Shown here in pieces: positions 42,342 through 50,957 of a stretch of 64,000 nt of DNA. The notes beneath the pieces are model-generated. The model did not search any database. It was not told where the DNA came from and saw nothing but the letters and a program-made list of their open reading frames with translations. The DNA comes from Lachnoclostridium sp. UBA5725 (GTDB taxonomy: Bacteria; Bacillota; Clostridia; Lachnospirales; Lachnospiraceae). Both the position numbers and the translations under genes were made by a program. Position 1 is the stretch's first letter. Each line of letters begins with the position of its first letter. The DNA lies in assembly GCA_002419585.1 (NCBI GenBank), contig DIGJ01000014.1, positions 44,760-108,759 of the forward strand. Reading direction: 5' to 3'.

Positions 42342-42551
42342 TTAACTCTCTTCCTTTACAAATTCTAAAATATCTCCTGGTTGACAATCCAATGCTTTGC
42401 AGATTGCCTCTAAAGTAGTGAATCGGATTGCTTTTGCTTTATTGTTCTTTAAAATAGACAAATTTGACATTGTTATATCCACTTGCTCCGCAAGCTGCGT
42501 TAACCCCATCTTTCTCTTTGCCATTACAACATCCAAATTTACAACAATCAT
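42342..42551 (-). CDS. small XRE-type helix-turn-helix regulator
   Basis: This 69-residue protein has a complete Cro/CI-type helix-turn-helix: LDVVMAKRKMGLTQLAEQVDITMSNLSILKNNKAKAIRFTTLEAICKALDCQPGDIL. It follows the DUF2975 gene by 12 nt and precedes the DUF4173 gene. Such pairs are common in Firmicutes. It may control its own operon through the inverted repeat at 43138-43174, which borders the promoter's -35. Confidence 0.88.
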   Translation of the reverse strand: MIVVNLDVVMAKRKMGLTQLAEQVDITMSNLSILKNNKAKAIRFTTLEAICKALDCQPGDILEFVKEES

Positions 42552-42563
42552 GTATAGGCCTCC

Positions 42564-43013
42564 TTAGATGGTTAAATCATTCTCTTGTTTGTAAGTTACT
42601 GCCTGGTCAAAAACCTGCGATAATACCAGTGAAAATAAACCTGCTATTAAAAATACGATAATTAAAACAAGTGCTGCAGGTGTAATCACAAATATAAGGC
42701 GTATCGTCATGATTGCCGAGATAGCAAAAGCACATATTCCCATTACCTTCAATGATTTTGCATTTTCAAAAACAAAGGGATTTTCATTGATCACGGTTTT
42801 AAACATATTCCGAAGTTCTTTCAATATCACGATTGCAAATACTCCGGCAGTCATAAAGATAATGCAAAATGGCAGGTAAAACGTATGAAAAATACGGTAG
42901 AATCCCCCCACATATTTAAAGATAATTGGAACTGTGATGCATATGATTATTCCTGAGTAAAACATAAAATCTAGTAATAACTTTGTAAATCGTACCAATG
43001 GATTTCGATTCAT
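42564..43013 (-). CDS. DUF2975 family membrane protein
   Basis: This 149-residue protein has four hydrophobic segments (about residues 12-34, 45-65, 85-110 and 113-137) and the conserved loop KTVINENPFVFENAKSLKVMGICAFAIS. This identifies DUF2975, membrane partners of small XRE regulators; the pair may sense a membrane signal. The start ATG 43013 follows AAAGGGG. It is the first gene of the operon and has a strong promoter upstream. Confidence 0.85.
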   Translation of the reverse strand: MNRNPLVRFTKLLLDFMFYSGIIICITVPIIFKYVGGFYRIFHTFYLPFCIIFMTAGVFAIVILKELRNMFKTVINENPFVFENAKSLKVMGICAFAISAIMTIRLIFVITPAALVLIIVFLIAGLFSLVLSQVFDQAVTYKQENDLTI

Positions 43014-43111
43014 GACTATTTTTTCCCCTTTCTTTATTTCTTCTTTTATCCTTTATACTAATCTTATCTAAGCATCCTGATCTTATCCGGTTGCCCGATC
43101 CTATCATAGTC

Positions 43112-43140
43112 AATATATCATTGAATGGAACGATTGTCAA
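43112..43140 (-). promoter_or_regulatory. promoter of DUF2975-XRE-DUF4173 operon
   Basis: On the minus strand, a perfect TTGACA (43135-43140) is followed after 17 nt by TATATT (43112-43117), about 100 nt upstream of the first gene. The -35 overlaps the end of the inverted repeat at 43138-43174. Confidence 0.7.
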
Positions 43141-43174
43141 TAATAATTTATTGATATTCAATAAATTATTGTTG
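43138..43174. promoter_or_regulatory. inverted repeat bordering the -35, probable operator
   Basis: The 17-bp arms CAATAATAATTTATTGA and TCAATAAATTATTGTTG are separated by TAT, with one mismatch. The position directly at the -35 of the DUF2975 operon suggests a repressor site. Just beyond lies a short direct repeat, CTCAAAAAGG twice (43198-43217). The rest of the 43014-43464 gap shows nothing else. Confidence 0.55.
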
Positions 43175-43464
43175 CGATTTAATATCCTTCGTTTCCGCTC
43201 AAAAAGGCTCAAAAAGGCCAAAAAGCAGGGCCAAAGCAGGTTTTTAATCGAACTGGTCCCTACATCCGACTTAATTTTTTGTATCACTTGGAAATTATCT
43301 TGATTTGAAGAATGATTTTAGATAGAAAATATCATTATGATTTATTATGTAGAGATATCTACAAAGAATTAAGAAATATAAACGATTTATTACGTGTGTT
43401 TAAATTATGGTTTCATCTTTTGTACCTTAATCTTTATTCGGATGTGTAAAAACAAGATTTTTAA

Positions 43465-43713
43465 TTAGCAAATCGCTCTCTCGGGTGGCATGAAAATACT
43501 ATTGCAAATCTCGTCTACGAGCCCTTCATATGGACCGCTTATCAATTGTTTTCGAAATCCATTCACATCCATATGATGCATTATCTTTGAATATGACATA
43601 TCGGTTCTGATCATAATTTCTTCAATTAGATCTTTCTGCCTATGACTATATTCTGTATGGATACTTCTCACTTGTGTCATGCTTTCCATTCTTACGCTAT
43701 TTTTGTTTTGCAC
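43465..43713 (-). CDS. 82-residue protein upstream of recombinase 1, unknown
   Basis: I do not recognise this protein. It starts at GTG 43713 with GGAGG 10 nt upstream and reads MQNKNSVRMESMTQVRSIHTEYSHRQ and onward. Predicted helices (QKDLIEEIMIRTDMSYSKIMHHM) lead to a C-terminal SIFMPPERAIC. Upstream on the minus strand, CGTACACT at 43768-43775 resembles the sigma-E -10 (CATACAnT), though the -35 is poor. Being small, inside element 1 and next to the recombinase, it is one candidate for a directionality factor. The 43714-44102 gap upstream holds only the promoters. Confidence 0.5.
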   Translation of the reverse strand: MQNKNSVRMESMTQVRSIHTEYSHRQKDLIEEIMIRTDMSYSKIMHHMDVNGFRKQLISGPYEGLVDEICNSIFMPPERAIC

Positions 43714-44038
43714 GAAAAAACTTCCTCCCCTTATTTACTATCCCATTTTTGCCAAACAAAAATAAGCAGTGTACGATAACTCTGCCTATCAAATTGACAC
43801 ATTCCACACAATGGACATTCTACCATTTACTGGAAATAATTTCAAATATTTTTAGAGTTAATTATTACTGTATGTATGAGATTATAAATAGTAATATATT
43901 ACGTATCCAATACATACTTGCATTTTACCTCTTTTAGATATATGCGCAATTTTTTTAATTATGTTGCAAGAAGCTTTTTAAAAGAAAATATCTTCAATAA
44001 TTTTATCTTTTCTTAAAATTTAAGCTTACCTAGTCTTT

Positions 44039-44066
44039 TTTATAAGGTCTATTAATACGATAGAAT
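44039..44066 (+). promoter_or_regulatory. possible sigma-E type promoter of recombinase 1
   Basis: GATAGAAT (44059-44066) resembles the sigma-E -10 CATACAAT at 6 of 8 positions. TTATAAG ends 12 nt upstream, the spacing I recall for known sigma-E promoters. This would place recombinase expression in the mother cell. It is a weak sequence match. Confidence 0.35.
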
Positions 44067-44102
44067 GAAGACGCATTTTCGATCTGTAAAAGGATAAGCA
44101 TT

Positions 44103-45638
44103 ATGGATAATAGTATACTCGAAATAATTAACAGCCTTCCTAGTTGTGAGAAACTTGTTCTTAGTGAAGAGTATAAACTAGGTGCTCAATACATTCGTGT
44201 CAGTACTGACGACCAGATTGAGCTCTCTCCGATTACGCAGTTAAAGCTTGGCTTAGAGTTTGCGCATTCACATAAAATTATTATTCCCCGGGAATATGTC
44301 TTTATCGAACATAGTGGTGTTTCTGGAAGAAATGTCAAAAAACGTCATGAGTTTAATCGAATGATTGCACTCGCCAAATGCAGAGAACATTATTTTGATT
44401 GTATTCTAGTATGGCGCTTTTCTCGTTTTGCACGTAACCAGGAAGAAAGCATTGTTTACAAATCGCTATTAAAAAAAAATGAGGTAGACGTAATAAGTAT
44501 TACCGAAGCAATTGATGATACTCCCTTTGGTAAACTGAATGAGCGAATCATAGAATGGATGGATGAATACTACTCGATTCGACTTTCCGATGAAGTGCTA
44601 CGCGGAATGAAAGAAAATGCTCGTCGTGGTGTATACCAGGCAAATCCACCAATCGGATATGACTATGTAGGTGGAAAGAAGCCTCCTTCCATCAACGAAC
44701 AGGAAAAGATTGTTGTACAAAAAATATTTGATAGCTTTTTAAATGGATCTTCATTTACACAGATTGCCCGTATGCTGAATGAATCCGGCTTTCGTTCGAA
44801 ACGCGGCGGACTCTTTGAATCGCGAACCATTTGTTACATCTTACAAAATCCATTCTATATTGGAAAGGTACGTTGGAACTATTTTGACCGGTCTAGTCAA
44901 TCTTATAACGCAAAAGATCAAATTATAGTGGCCGAAGGAACCCACGAACCTATTATAGATGCTCCTACATGGAACTTAGTCCAAGATCATATCAACGCCA
45001 AAATAAAGCCCTTCAAAAAGCGCGATATATCTGTTTGCAAACATTGGCTATCTGGAATTCTTGAATGCTCCCATTGCCATAAATCACTTACTTTTTCCTC
45101 CACAACCCAAAATAGCTATGCCTACCAGCAGTTTAAATGCTGGGGTTACACCAAAGGTATGTGTTCGGTGAACAATTCCATTCGTGTTGATCTTTTAGAG
45201 GAATATGTTCTTGCCGGATTAGCGCAGGTAATCAAATCAACAATCCCCTATCATTACAAACCCGATTCCTCTTTCGATATCAATCGTGAGATTGATTTGT
45301 TAACATCACTTCGGAAAAAATTAGACTTGAAAGAAAAACGTTTCAAATCCTCCTATGCTGCTGGAATCGATACACTTTTGGAATACAAGGAAAATAAACG
45401 TTTGATTCAATCGGAACGTGCCGAATTGGATAAAAAAATAGTTGCCCTTACGAATACAAAGCTAGATGAAGCTTGCCGAAATGAGCATATGCTTGGAACT
45501 ATTCATTCCGTATACCACATTCTCACATCGAAAGATCAGGATTGTATTCAAAAGGGCAACGCCATAAGAAGCATTGTTGATCGTATTGTTTTTGATAAGG
45601 AAACTTTTACTTTTCAGTTTTATTTCTACATCAAATAA
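44103..45638 (+). CDS. large serine recombinase 1 (excisionase of element 1)
   Basis: This 511-residue site-specific recombinase of the resolvase/SpoIVCA class would cut and rejoin the att sites of element 1. The N-terminal resolvase domain has GAQYIRVSTDDQ (catalytic Ser, about residue 34), LVWRFSRFARN and DEYYSIRLSDEVLRGM. The recombinase domain follows from about residue 175 (PPIGYDYVG, FYIGKVRWNY). A zinc ribbon lies at about residues 315-350 (CSHCHKS then CWGYTKGMC), and a coiled coil follows. AAAGGA lies 8 nt before the ATG. It sits at the right end of the element, and its stop is 19 nt from the att core. Confidence 0.95.
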   Translation: MDNSILEIINSLPSCEKLVLSEEYKLGAQYIRVSTDDQIELSPITQLKLGLEFAHSHKIIIPREYVFIEHSGVSGRNVKKRHEFNRMIALAKCREHYFDCILVWRFSRFARNQEESIVYKSLLKKNEVDVISITEAIDDTPFGKLNERIIEWMDEYYSIRLSDEVLRGMKENARRGVYQANPPIGYDYVGGKKPPSINEQEKIVVQKIFDSFLNGSSFTQIARMLNESGFRSKRGGLFESRTICYILQNPFYIGKVRWNYFDRSSQSYNAKDQIIVAEGTHEPIIDAPTWNLVQDHINAKIKPFKKRDISVCKHWLSGILECSHCHKSLTFSSTTQNSYAYQQFKCWGYTKGMCSVNNSIRVDLLEEYVLAGLAQVIKSTIPYHYKPDSSFDINREIDLLTSLRKKLDLKEKRFKSSYAAGIDTLLEYKENKRLIQSERAELDKKIVALTNTKLDEACRNEHMLGTIHSVYHILTSKDQDCIQKGNAIRSIVDRIVFDKETFTFQFYFYIK

Positions 45639-45646
45639 TAAAAATA

Positions 45647-45671
45647 GTAGGTTACTGCAATACGGTGGACC
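45647..45671 (+). repeat. right att core and arm of element 1
   Basis: CAATACGGTGGACC (45658-45671) repeats 38847-38860. The element-side arm 45647-45666 is nearly an inverted copy of the left element arm 38858-38877. Circularisation would therefore give a dyad attP centred on GG. Confidence 0.85.
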
Positions 45672-45795
45672 AGACGGTGAATTAAATGCCAGCCTTCGTT
45701 ATTTGTCACAACGTTATTCCATGCCTTACCGTGAAGTATCTGGTCTTTTAACTGATATCGGAACAGAAGAATTCGTTCCGATAGGATATCTATAA
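45658..45795 (+). pseudogene. cotJC: cotJC segment 2 (middle part), between the two elements
   Basis: The frame QYGGPDGELNASLRYLSQ, then RYSMPYREVSGLLTDIGTEE, gives CotJC residues 28-65, including the Glu of DGEL expected to bind manganese and the first Glu of the E-x-x-H motif. CotJC sequence ends at 45773 with GAATT; the frame then reads FVPIGYL and stops at 45795 inside element 2. There is no start codon or ribosome binding site, so it cannot be expressed alone. The 5' part lies 6.8 kb left and the 3' part 12.6 kb right. Confidence 0.92.
45769..45773 (+). repeat. left att core of element 2
   Basis: GAATT is shared with 58383-58387. The preceding bases are also similar (GAACAGAA versus GAACGAAC). 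A 5-bp core is short but of the kind known for skin elements. Circularisation would create the 14-bp palindrome GAACGAATTCGTTC. Confidence 0.75.
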
Positions 45796-47523
45796 CTTGA
45801 ACTGATTGATTACATCATTCAATTGAATGGATAAATTGTCAATTTCTGATACTGCTTCGTTAATCGTAATCATGGAAGCCAGAATTTCTTCGGTTGTAGC
45901 GGAAGTTTCTTCTGTGCTTGCAGCATTTTCTTGTGCAATTGCTGAAAGTGAAGTAATGATATCCAGTACTTTTCGGCGGCTCTCTTCCATATTCTGGCTA
46001 ACAAGATCAAGTGTTTTTATTTCTTGGTTTACGGTATCCAACGTATTAACAATGGAGGTATATCGCTCTTTTGTTTCATTTACACTATGTGACTGAACTT
46101 CTACCGCTTCTTTTACCATATCACTTTGCGAATTTGCATTGGATATCTGCTTTTGTAAAACTTCCAAAATAGAATTAATGGAACTAGTAGACTGCGCGGA
46201 TTGTTCGGCCAGCTTTCTGATTTCATCGGCAACGACTGCAAAACCTTTTCCAGCTTCACCAGCTCTTGCAGCTTCAATGGCTGCATTTAAAGCAAGAAGA
46301 TTGGTCTGTTCCGCAATACCTGCAATAATATCACTTACTTCTCCAATTTTGCCAGCACTCTCATTGGTGTTACGAATGGTATCAAAAATCTCGTCAAATG
46401 CTTTTCTGTTATTATTGGTCAGTTCAGAAAGCTCTGTAATCGTTTGTAGCCCTTCCTTACTGATTTTCTGCATCTGTGTACTAGCATCATTTAGCTGTTT
46501 TGTACTTGCAACACTATTCACAATAACCTGTCCCAAATGATCAAACTCTTTAGCTGCATGTTCGGAGTCTTGTGCCTGCTGCCCAGCGGATTCCGCAATT
46601 TCACCCACTGTGCTTGCAATTTCGTTCATAGAAGTGGTAATCTCATCCGAATTCATTCGCATAGCAGAGGAAGAAAAAGTAAGTTTGGAAGAAGTACTTT
46701 CTATAAGCTTTATGATATTTTTTAAAGAATCATATAAAGCATTCATGGAAGCAGATAGCATTCCCAGTTCGTCCTTTGAGTTTACCTTATATGGTTCAAA
46801 CGCTAAATCATTATTCGCAATTTGGTTCATATCATGGGCAGTCTTTAAAATACTCTTTTTAAGATATCTTACAATATAAGCTGCTAATATGGATAATCCG
46901 ATGATAATAATTACGATGATAATGGATATGAAAAAAACACTTGCTTTGATTTCTCTGCTAATCGATTGTGATGTAGCTTTTGCATATTCATCTAGTAGTT
47001 CTGACATGGCATTAATACTTTCTCTCGTTGCATCAAAGGAGGATAAATGGGTTTCTACATCTCCTGAAAACGTGCTTACATCAAAAGAGCTTTGCCACGT
47101 CTGCATATTGGTATTAAATTTTTCAGAAAGACTCGCAAGTGTTTCCCCAGAGCCTGAATGCTTGAAATTTTCATAAAGTTCTTTGTTTCCTTTTACATTT
47201 TCCATGGCCTGCGAAATACGCTCCGTCGTTTGAGCCACATTTTCGTTATAGTCGTTTATTAATGCTTCCTTTTTATCTGCTTCCAGTGTAGAAAGAACAC
47301 CAATATATAGTTCCTTTTCTACTACTGAAGCCTGGTAAAAGTCACGGTCAGCATTGAGAATTAAAGAGGTACTTACAAATGCTTCCTCATAATATGCTTT
47401 CTTTGCTTTCTCGCTAATGCTCGTAGTATCATAAATAAAGAGTAACAATAATCCCACTAGTCCAATGAGTGCTGGGATATACAGTAAAAATAATTTTTTT
47501 GAAATTTTTAAATTTTTAATCAT
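45790..47523 (-). CDS. methyl-accepting chemotaxis protein
   Basis: This 577-residue membrane chemoreceptor has a first transmembrane helix at about residues 10-30, a helical extracellular sensor of about 160 residues of the four-helix-bundle kind, and a second helix near residues 190-215 (VFFISIIIVIIIIGLSILAAYIV). HAMP follows (SILKTAHDMNQIANNDLAFEPYKVNSKDELGMLSASMN), then the signalling domain with hairpin tip IAEQTNLLALNAAIEAARAGEAGKGFAVVADEIRKLAEQ. AGGAGG precedes the ATG. Its stop lies just inside the left end of element 2. The ligand is unknown. Confidence 0.94.
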   Translation of the reverse strand: MIKNLKISKKLFLLYIPALIGLVGLLLLFIYDTTSISEKAKKAYYEEAFVSTSLILNADRDFYQASVVEKELYIGVLSTLEADKKEALINDYNENVAQTTERISQAMENVKGNKELYENFKHSGSGETLASLSEKFNTNMQTWQSSFDVSTFSGDVETHLSSFDATRESINAMSELLDEYAKATSQSISREIKASVFFISIIIVIIIIGLSILAAYIVRYLKKSILKTAHDMNQIANNDLAFEPYKVNSKDELGMLSASMNALYDSLKNIIKLIESTSSKLTFSSSAMRMNSDEITTSMNEIASTVGEIAESAGQQAQDSEHAAKEFDHLGQVIVNSVASTKQLNDASTQMQKISKEGLQTITELSELTNNNRKAFDEIFDTIRNTNESAGKIGEVSDIIAGIAEQTNLLALNAAIEAARAGEAGKGFAVVADEIRKLAEQSAQSTSSINSILEVLQKQISNANSQSDMVKEAVEVQSHSVNETKERYTSIVNTLDTVNQEIKTLDLVSQNMEESRRKVLDIITSLSAIAQENAASTEETSATTEEILASMITINEAVSEIDNLSIQLNDVINQFKL

Positions 47524-47569
47524 ACAAAATTCCTCCTTTGTTTTTCATTTCATGGAAATAAAGAACGTA

Positions 47570-48373
47570 TTATTGTGGTTCTCCTACCCAAGATGCAACA
47601 TATTTGTATCGATCTTGATGTTTCATATCTAATACTTTTATTTCACCTTTCAAGTTTTTTTCCTTTGCTGTAATATAAAAATGACTCATACAGATACCCA
47701 TATCGATTCTACTCATTTTGATTTTGCTATCGGAAAATATATGAAAGTTATTTCCGTCTTTTTGTATCCTCCATGGTTGTTTATTCATCGCGGAGGGTGC
47801 AAGTCGAACCATTTCTAAAACTTCTTTGTATTCCTTTGCATCTTCATGGGTAAGTGGTGTATCAAAATCTTGATTGAAAAAGAGTTGAGTAAATTCTTTT
47901 CTGTTAAATGAATGATTAAACAGCTTTGCTACGATTGATTTTTTTTCGCTTTCCATTCCTACCGGAGATATTATCGGCAACATTTCATTTTCTTTTAACT
48001 GTATTGCTTTTGAAAAATTACTTTTCTGAAAGGTACCACCAATCCAAACGGTTCCTAACCCTAACGAGGTACAATACAATATTACTTGTTCAAATAAGAA
48101 TCCTAGGTCTTCCAAATCATATTTACTTTTCTCACAAGCAACCACCAGATAATGGGTTGCACCTTTAATAACTCCGTAGGTTCCTAATTTGACCTCTTTC
48201 ACATGATCGTCTTTTTCGACTAACTCTATCCGGATGCCTCCGCCAAATAATCCTTTGGTTTGATTCATTTCTTTTATGTACGCTTTTAGCTTTTCTAACA
48301 AATCCGTCGGTATTTCAGAATTTTTGTAGCTTCTTACTGAATGTCTCATCTTTATAACATCGATTACGCCCAA
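47570..48373 (-). CDS. nitroreductase family protein
   Basis: This 267-residue flavin-binding protein has the opening MRHSVRSYKNSEIPTDLLEKL, the FMN-binding core LGFLFEQVILYCTSLGLGTVWIGG, and a second half repeating the fold (YKEVLEMVRLAPSAMNKQPWRIQKDG). This two-lobe form is the TM-type nitroreductase, predicted to reduce nitro or quinone compounds with NAD(P)H; the substrate is unknown. The start is TTG 48373 with GGAGG 12 nt upstream, a somewhat long spacing. It follows element 2's small gene and precedes the chemoreceptor. Confidence 0.85.
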   Translation of the reverse strand: MGVIDVIKMRHSVRSYKNSEIPTDLLEKLKAYIKEMNQTKGLFGGGIRIELVEKDDHVKEVKLGTYGVIKGATHYLVVACEKSKYDLEDLGFLFEQVILYCTSLGLGTVWIGGTFQKSNFSKAIQLKENEMLPIISPVGMESEKKSIVAKLFNHSFNRKEFTQLFFNQDFDTPLTHEDAKEYKEVLEMVRLAPSAMNKQPWRIQKDGNNFHIFSDSKIKMSRIDMGICMSHFYITAKEKNLKGEIKVLDMKHQDRYKYVASWVGEPQ

Positions 48374-48462
48374 TTATTCGCTTCGCCTCCTATATAATTT
48401 CTTTCTTTTACATAATTAATTATACACGCAGCATCGATATTTATAAACTGCTAAATTTTAGG

Positions 48463-48496
48463 AAAAAAAGGCTCTAGCATACACCAGAGCCTTTTT
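48463..48496 (-). terminator. terminator overlapping the end of 48474 gene
   Basis: AAAGGCTCT / AGAGCCTTTTTTT forms a hairpin with a strong T tract. The stop codon of the 63-residue gene lies within the hairpin. Confidence 0.85.
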
Positions 48497-48665
48497 TCAT
48501 CATGGAATCATAGTAGTCCTTATCTAGATTGGATTGCATTAAGTTTTGCACGGTATTTGAAAACTTATTCTGCAGGTTATCTATCTCTTCTTTTGGCATA
48601 TTACAATAATAATCATCAAATACTTCTAATATTGCTCCTCCTATCTCATATGTAGCAATCAGCAA
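48474..48665 (-). CDS. small protein of element 2, unknown
   Basis: I do not recognise this 63-residue protein. It starts at TTG 48665 with GAGGGGG 6 nt upstream and is acidic and largely helical (VFDDYYCNMPKEEIDNLQNKFSNTVQNLM). It ends MMKKGSGVC. Its end overlaps the terminator hairpin. Its place next to the two-component genes suggests nothing definite. It is one candidate for a small regulatory factor of element 2. Confidence 0.5.
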   Translation of the reverse strand: MLIATYEIGGAILEVFDDYYCNMPKEEIDNLQNKFSNTVQNLMQSNLDKDYYDSMMKKGSGVC

Positions 48666-48714
48666 AAAATACCCCCTCGCTTTCCTAAGAATCCTAATTT
48701 ATATCTCATTTTCA

Positions 48715-50097
48715 TTATATGGGGAATGTCACTATAAATTCACTTCCCTTATTTTTCTCACTTTTCGCTACAATTGTACCACCGTGTGCATCGACAATTG
48801 CTTTCACCACGGATAAACCAATGCCAGATCCCCCGGTGCTACGATCACGTGATTTATCGGCACGAAATAAATATTCAAAAATATTAGGTAAATCATCTGC
48901 ACTTATTCCGATACCAGTATCTGTAACGGTAAGAACAGCCTTTCCATTCACTTCACGTACCATTATCTTGATTTTTCCGCCATTAACTGTATATTTAACT
49001 GCATTTGTCACTAGATTAACCATAACCTGAATTACTTTATCCTTATCTGCATTCAATAAACATGGCGTCGTGTTTGTCTCAAATTCTATATTTTTTGTTG
49101 CAGCATCACTCTCAAAATTTAGGACTACTTGCTGTGCAACACTTGCTAAATCAAATTTTGTTTTATGAAGCTCAAAATTATCTGTTTCAATTTTTACTAT
49201 TTTATCAATCTCAGATATCATACGAGTCAACCGTAATATTTCTTCTCGACAGCTTTCCAGCCTTTCGGTCGTAGGTTCCCAGACTCCATCAATCATAGCT
49301 TCCAAGTTTGATTGAAGAACTGCTAATGGTGTTCGAAGTTCATGTGCATAGTCTTTCGCCATTCGTTTTTTTGAATTCAGCTGTCGTTCCAATGCATCAG
49401 CCAAAGAATTAACACTATGTATTAGCTGATTCATTTCGTAAGTCTTTGATACCACGGTCAAACGGTCTGAATAATTACCGGTTTCAAGATCTTTTGTCTT
49501 ATCCACTACTTTTTTAATTGGTTTAGAAATACGATTTGCCATAACAACCCCTAAAAGTGCAGCTAGAAAAAGCGATAAGATCGATATTGCGATCAGTAAT
49601 TTATTTAATACAGAAAGGAATGTTAAATCATCGTCGTTGTAATAAAAAGGACCATAAAACCCAAGCGTTACGGTTCCTACCTTTTTATTATTTTTTATAA
49701 TATCATAATTCTTTTGTACATACTCACCATCAAAGTTCGGGTATATACTCATCATATGATCTTGCATACTTTCTAACATATCGGTACACATTGCACTATG
49801 AATGGTACTCATACAAATAATCTCTTTGTCCTTTGCATCCGAAACCATCAATATTAGGCCTTGGGATAACGCATTATCTCCAATGCTCTCCAGAGTTTTC
49901 AGATTTGGGGTTTCCCCTTTTTCACCAAATTCTTTTGAAACTAAGTTCACGATATTCAGATTTTTCTTTTCTTGCGTATCCATGATATAGGTTTGAAACT
50001 TTTTTTCTAAAAAATAGTTCGACGCTACAAAAAAAGAAACCACCAAAAGTAAGGAAAGTAGCACATAAGATATCGTAAGTTTTACTTTTAGACGCAT
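48715..50097 (-). CDS. sensor histidine kinase
   Basis: This 460-residue membrane kinase has a first transmembrane helix at residues 6-26, an extracellular sensor of about 130 residues, and a second helix near residues 160-185 (LNKLLIAISILSLFLAALLGVVM). HAMP follows, then the HisKA box KDYAHELRTPLAVLQSNLEAM with the phospho-His. The ATP-binding N, D and G boxes are NLVTNAVKYT, VTDTGIGI and GGSGIGLSVVKAIVDAHGG. The start at 50097 has GAGGAGG upstream. It lies 52 nt after its response regulator. The adjacent copper genes make a metal or redox signal plausible, but that is inference. Confidence 0.93.
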   Translation of the reverse strand: MRLKVKLTISYVLLSLLLVVSFFVASNYFLEKKFQTYIMDTQEKKNLNIVNLVSKEFGEKGETPNLKTLESIGDNALSQGLILMVSDAKDKEIICMSTIHSAMCTDMLESMQDHMMSIYPNFDGEYVQKNYDIIKNNKKVGTVTLGFYGPFYYNDDDLTFLSVLNKLLIAISILSLFLAALLGVVMANRISKPIKKVVDKTKDLETGNYSDRLTVVSKTYEMNQLIHSVNSLADALERQLNSKKRMAKDYAHELRTPLAVLQSNLEAMIDGVWEPTTERLESCREEILRLTRMISEIDKIVKIETDNFELHKTKFDLASVAQQVVLNFESDAATKNIEFETNTTPCLLNADKDKVIQVMVNLVTNAVKYTVNGGKIKIMVREVNGKAVLTVTDTGIGISADDLPNIFEYLFRADKSRDRSTGGSGIGLSVVKAIVDAHGGTIVAKSEKNKGSEFIVTFPI

Positions 50098-50149
50098 TTT
50101 ATCTTTCCTCCTCTCTGGCACTCATACATTCGTATTACTGTGATTATTT

Positions 50150-50854
50150 CTATTTCTGTTCACCAAACTTGTAACCAATACCTCGAATGGTCACGATATA
50201 CTTTGGGTTTGCAGTATCTTCCTCAATCTTACTTCTTAAATTTTTTATATGGGAATCTATCGTCCGCTCGTATCCATCAAAATCTACTCCAAAAGCAATT
50301 TCAATTAGCTCTTCTCGTGTAAATGTTTTTTGAGGATATTTTATCATGGAGCATAATAATTTTAGTTCATTCGGCGTTAAATTTACAATCTCGCCTGATT
50401 TCTTCACGGTATACGAATTTAAATCCACTTCTAAATCATTATCGTTCCAGCTCATCTTATTAAAAAGAGGCGTCACACCTTCATCGGTGCGACGCAGCAA
50501 GCTTTTAACTCTTGCAATTAATTCTCTTGGACTAAATGGCTTGGTCACATAATCGTCTGCTCCAATATTTAAACCATTGATTTTTTCATCTTCCTCTATC
50601 TTGGCGGTTAACATGATGATAGGAACTCGGGATGTTCTTCGAATTGATTTACATACTTCTTCACCGGATATTTTAGGCAGCATCAAATCTAGAATCAGTA
50701 AATCCGGATTCATCTTCTCAAACACAGATAAAGCTGTTTCCCCATCATACGCAACAACGGTATTATATCCACTGCTTTCCAAATAGGAGGCTACTACTTC
50801 CACTATTTTTTTCTCATCATCAACAATAAGTACATTTTTCTTCGATTCATTCAT
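50150..50854 (-). CDS. OmpR/PhoB-family response regulator
   Basis: This 234-residue DNA-binding regulator has a receiver at residues 1-120 (VLIVDDEKKI, LLILDLMLPKISG phospho-Asp, IMLTAKIEEDE, DYVTKPFSPREL). A winged helix follows at about residues 135-230 (VNLTPNELKLLCSMIKYPQKTFTREELIEIAFG and DSHIKNLRSKIEEDTANPKYIVTIRGIGYKFG). It would be phosphorylated by the kinase encoded downstream. It follows the copper-linked gene at 50958 by about 100 nt, so it may control that cluster. Confidence 0.94.
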   Translation of the reverse strand: MNESKKNVLIVDDEKKIVEVVASYLESSGYNTVVAYDGETALSVFEKMNPDLLILDLMLPKISGEEVCKSIRRTSRVPIIMLTAKIEEDEKINGLNIGADDYVTKPFSPRELIARVKSLLRRTDEGVTPLFNKMSWNDNDLEVDLNSYTVKKSGEIVNLTPNELKLLCSMIKYPQKTFTREELIEIAFGVDFDGYERTIDSHIKNLRSKIEEDTANPKYIVTIRGIGYKFGEQK

Positions 50855-50957
50855 GTTAATACCAGCACCTTTCCACTATTTTTGAGTCCGGTATGGAAGG
50901 AACCGGAATTGTCATTGATAGTAATAATATTAACATAATTTCAATAATTATTATAGA

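Larger units (their letters stand above)
38847..45671 (+). mobile_element. intervening element 1 in cotJC, about 6.8 kb, skin-like
   Basis: The element is bounded by the direct repeat CAATACGGTGGACC at 38847-38860 and 45658-45671; one repeat plus the interior is 6811 bp. Excision would fuse cotJC codon 32 to 33 in frame. It carries a 61-residue protein gene at the left edge, two CheX-type genes, a DUF4173 / XRE / DUF2975 cassette and an 82-residue protein gene, all on the minus strand. At its right end, on the plus strand, is a 511-residue serine recombinase whose stop lies 19 nt before the repeat. This matches the layout of sigK-skin elements. Excision itself is inferred, not observed. Confidence 0.9.

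Noticed and set aside
43091..43303. 70-codon plus-strand frame upstream of the DUF2975 gene
   Set aside because: It covers the promoter, inverted repeat and short CTCAAAAAGG repeats; no ribosome binding site.
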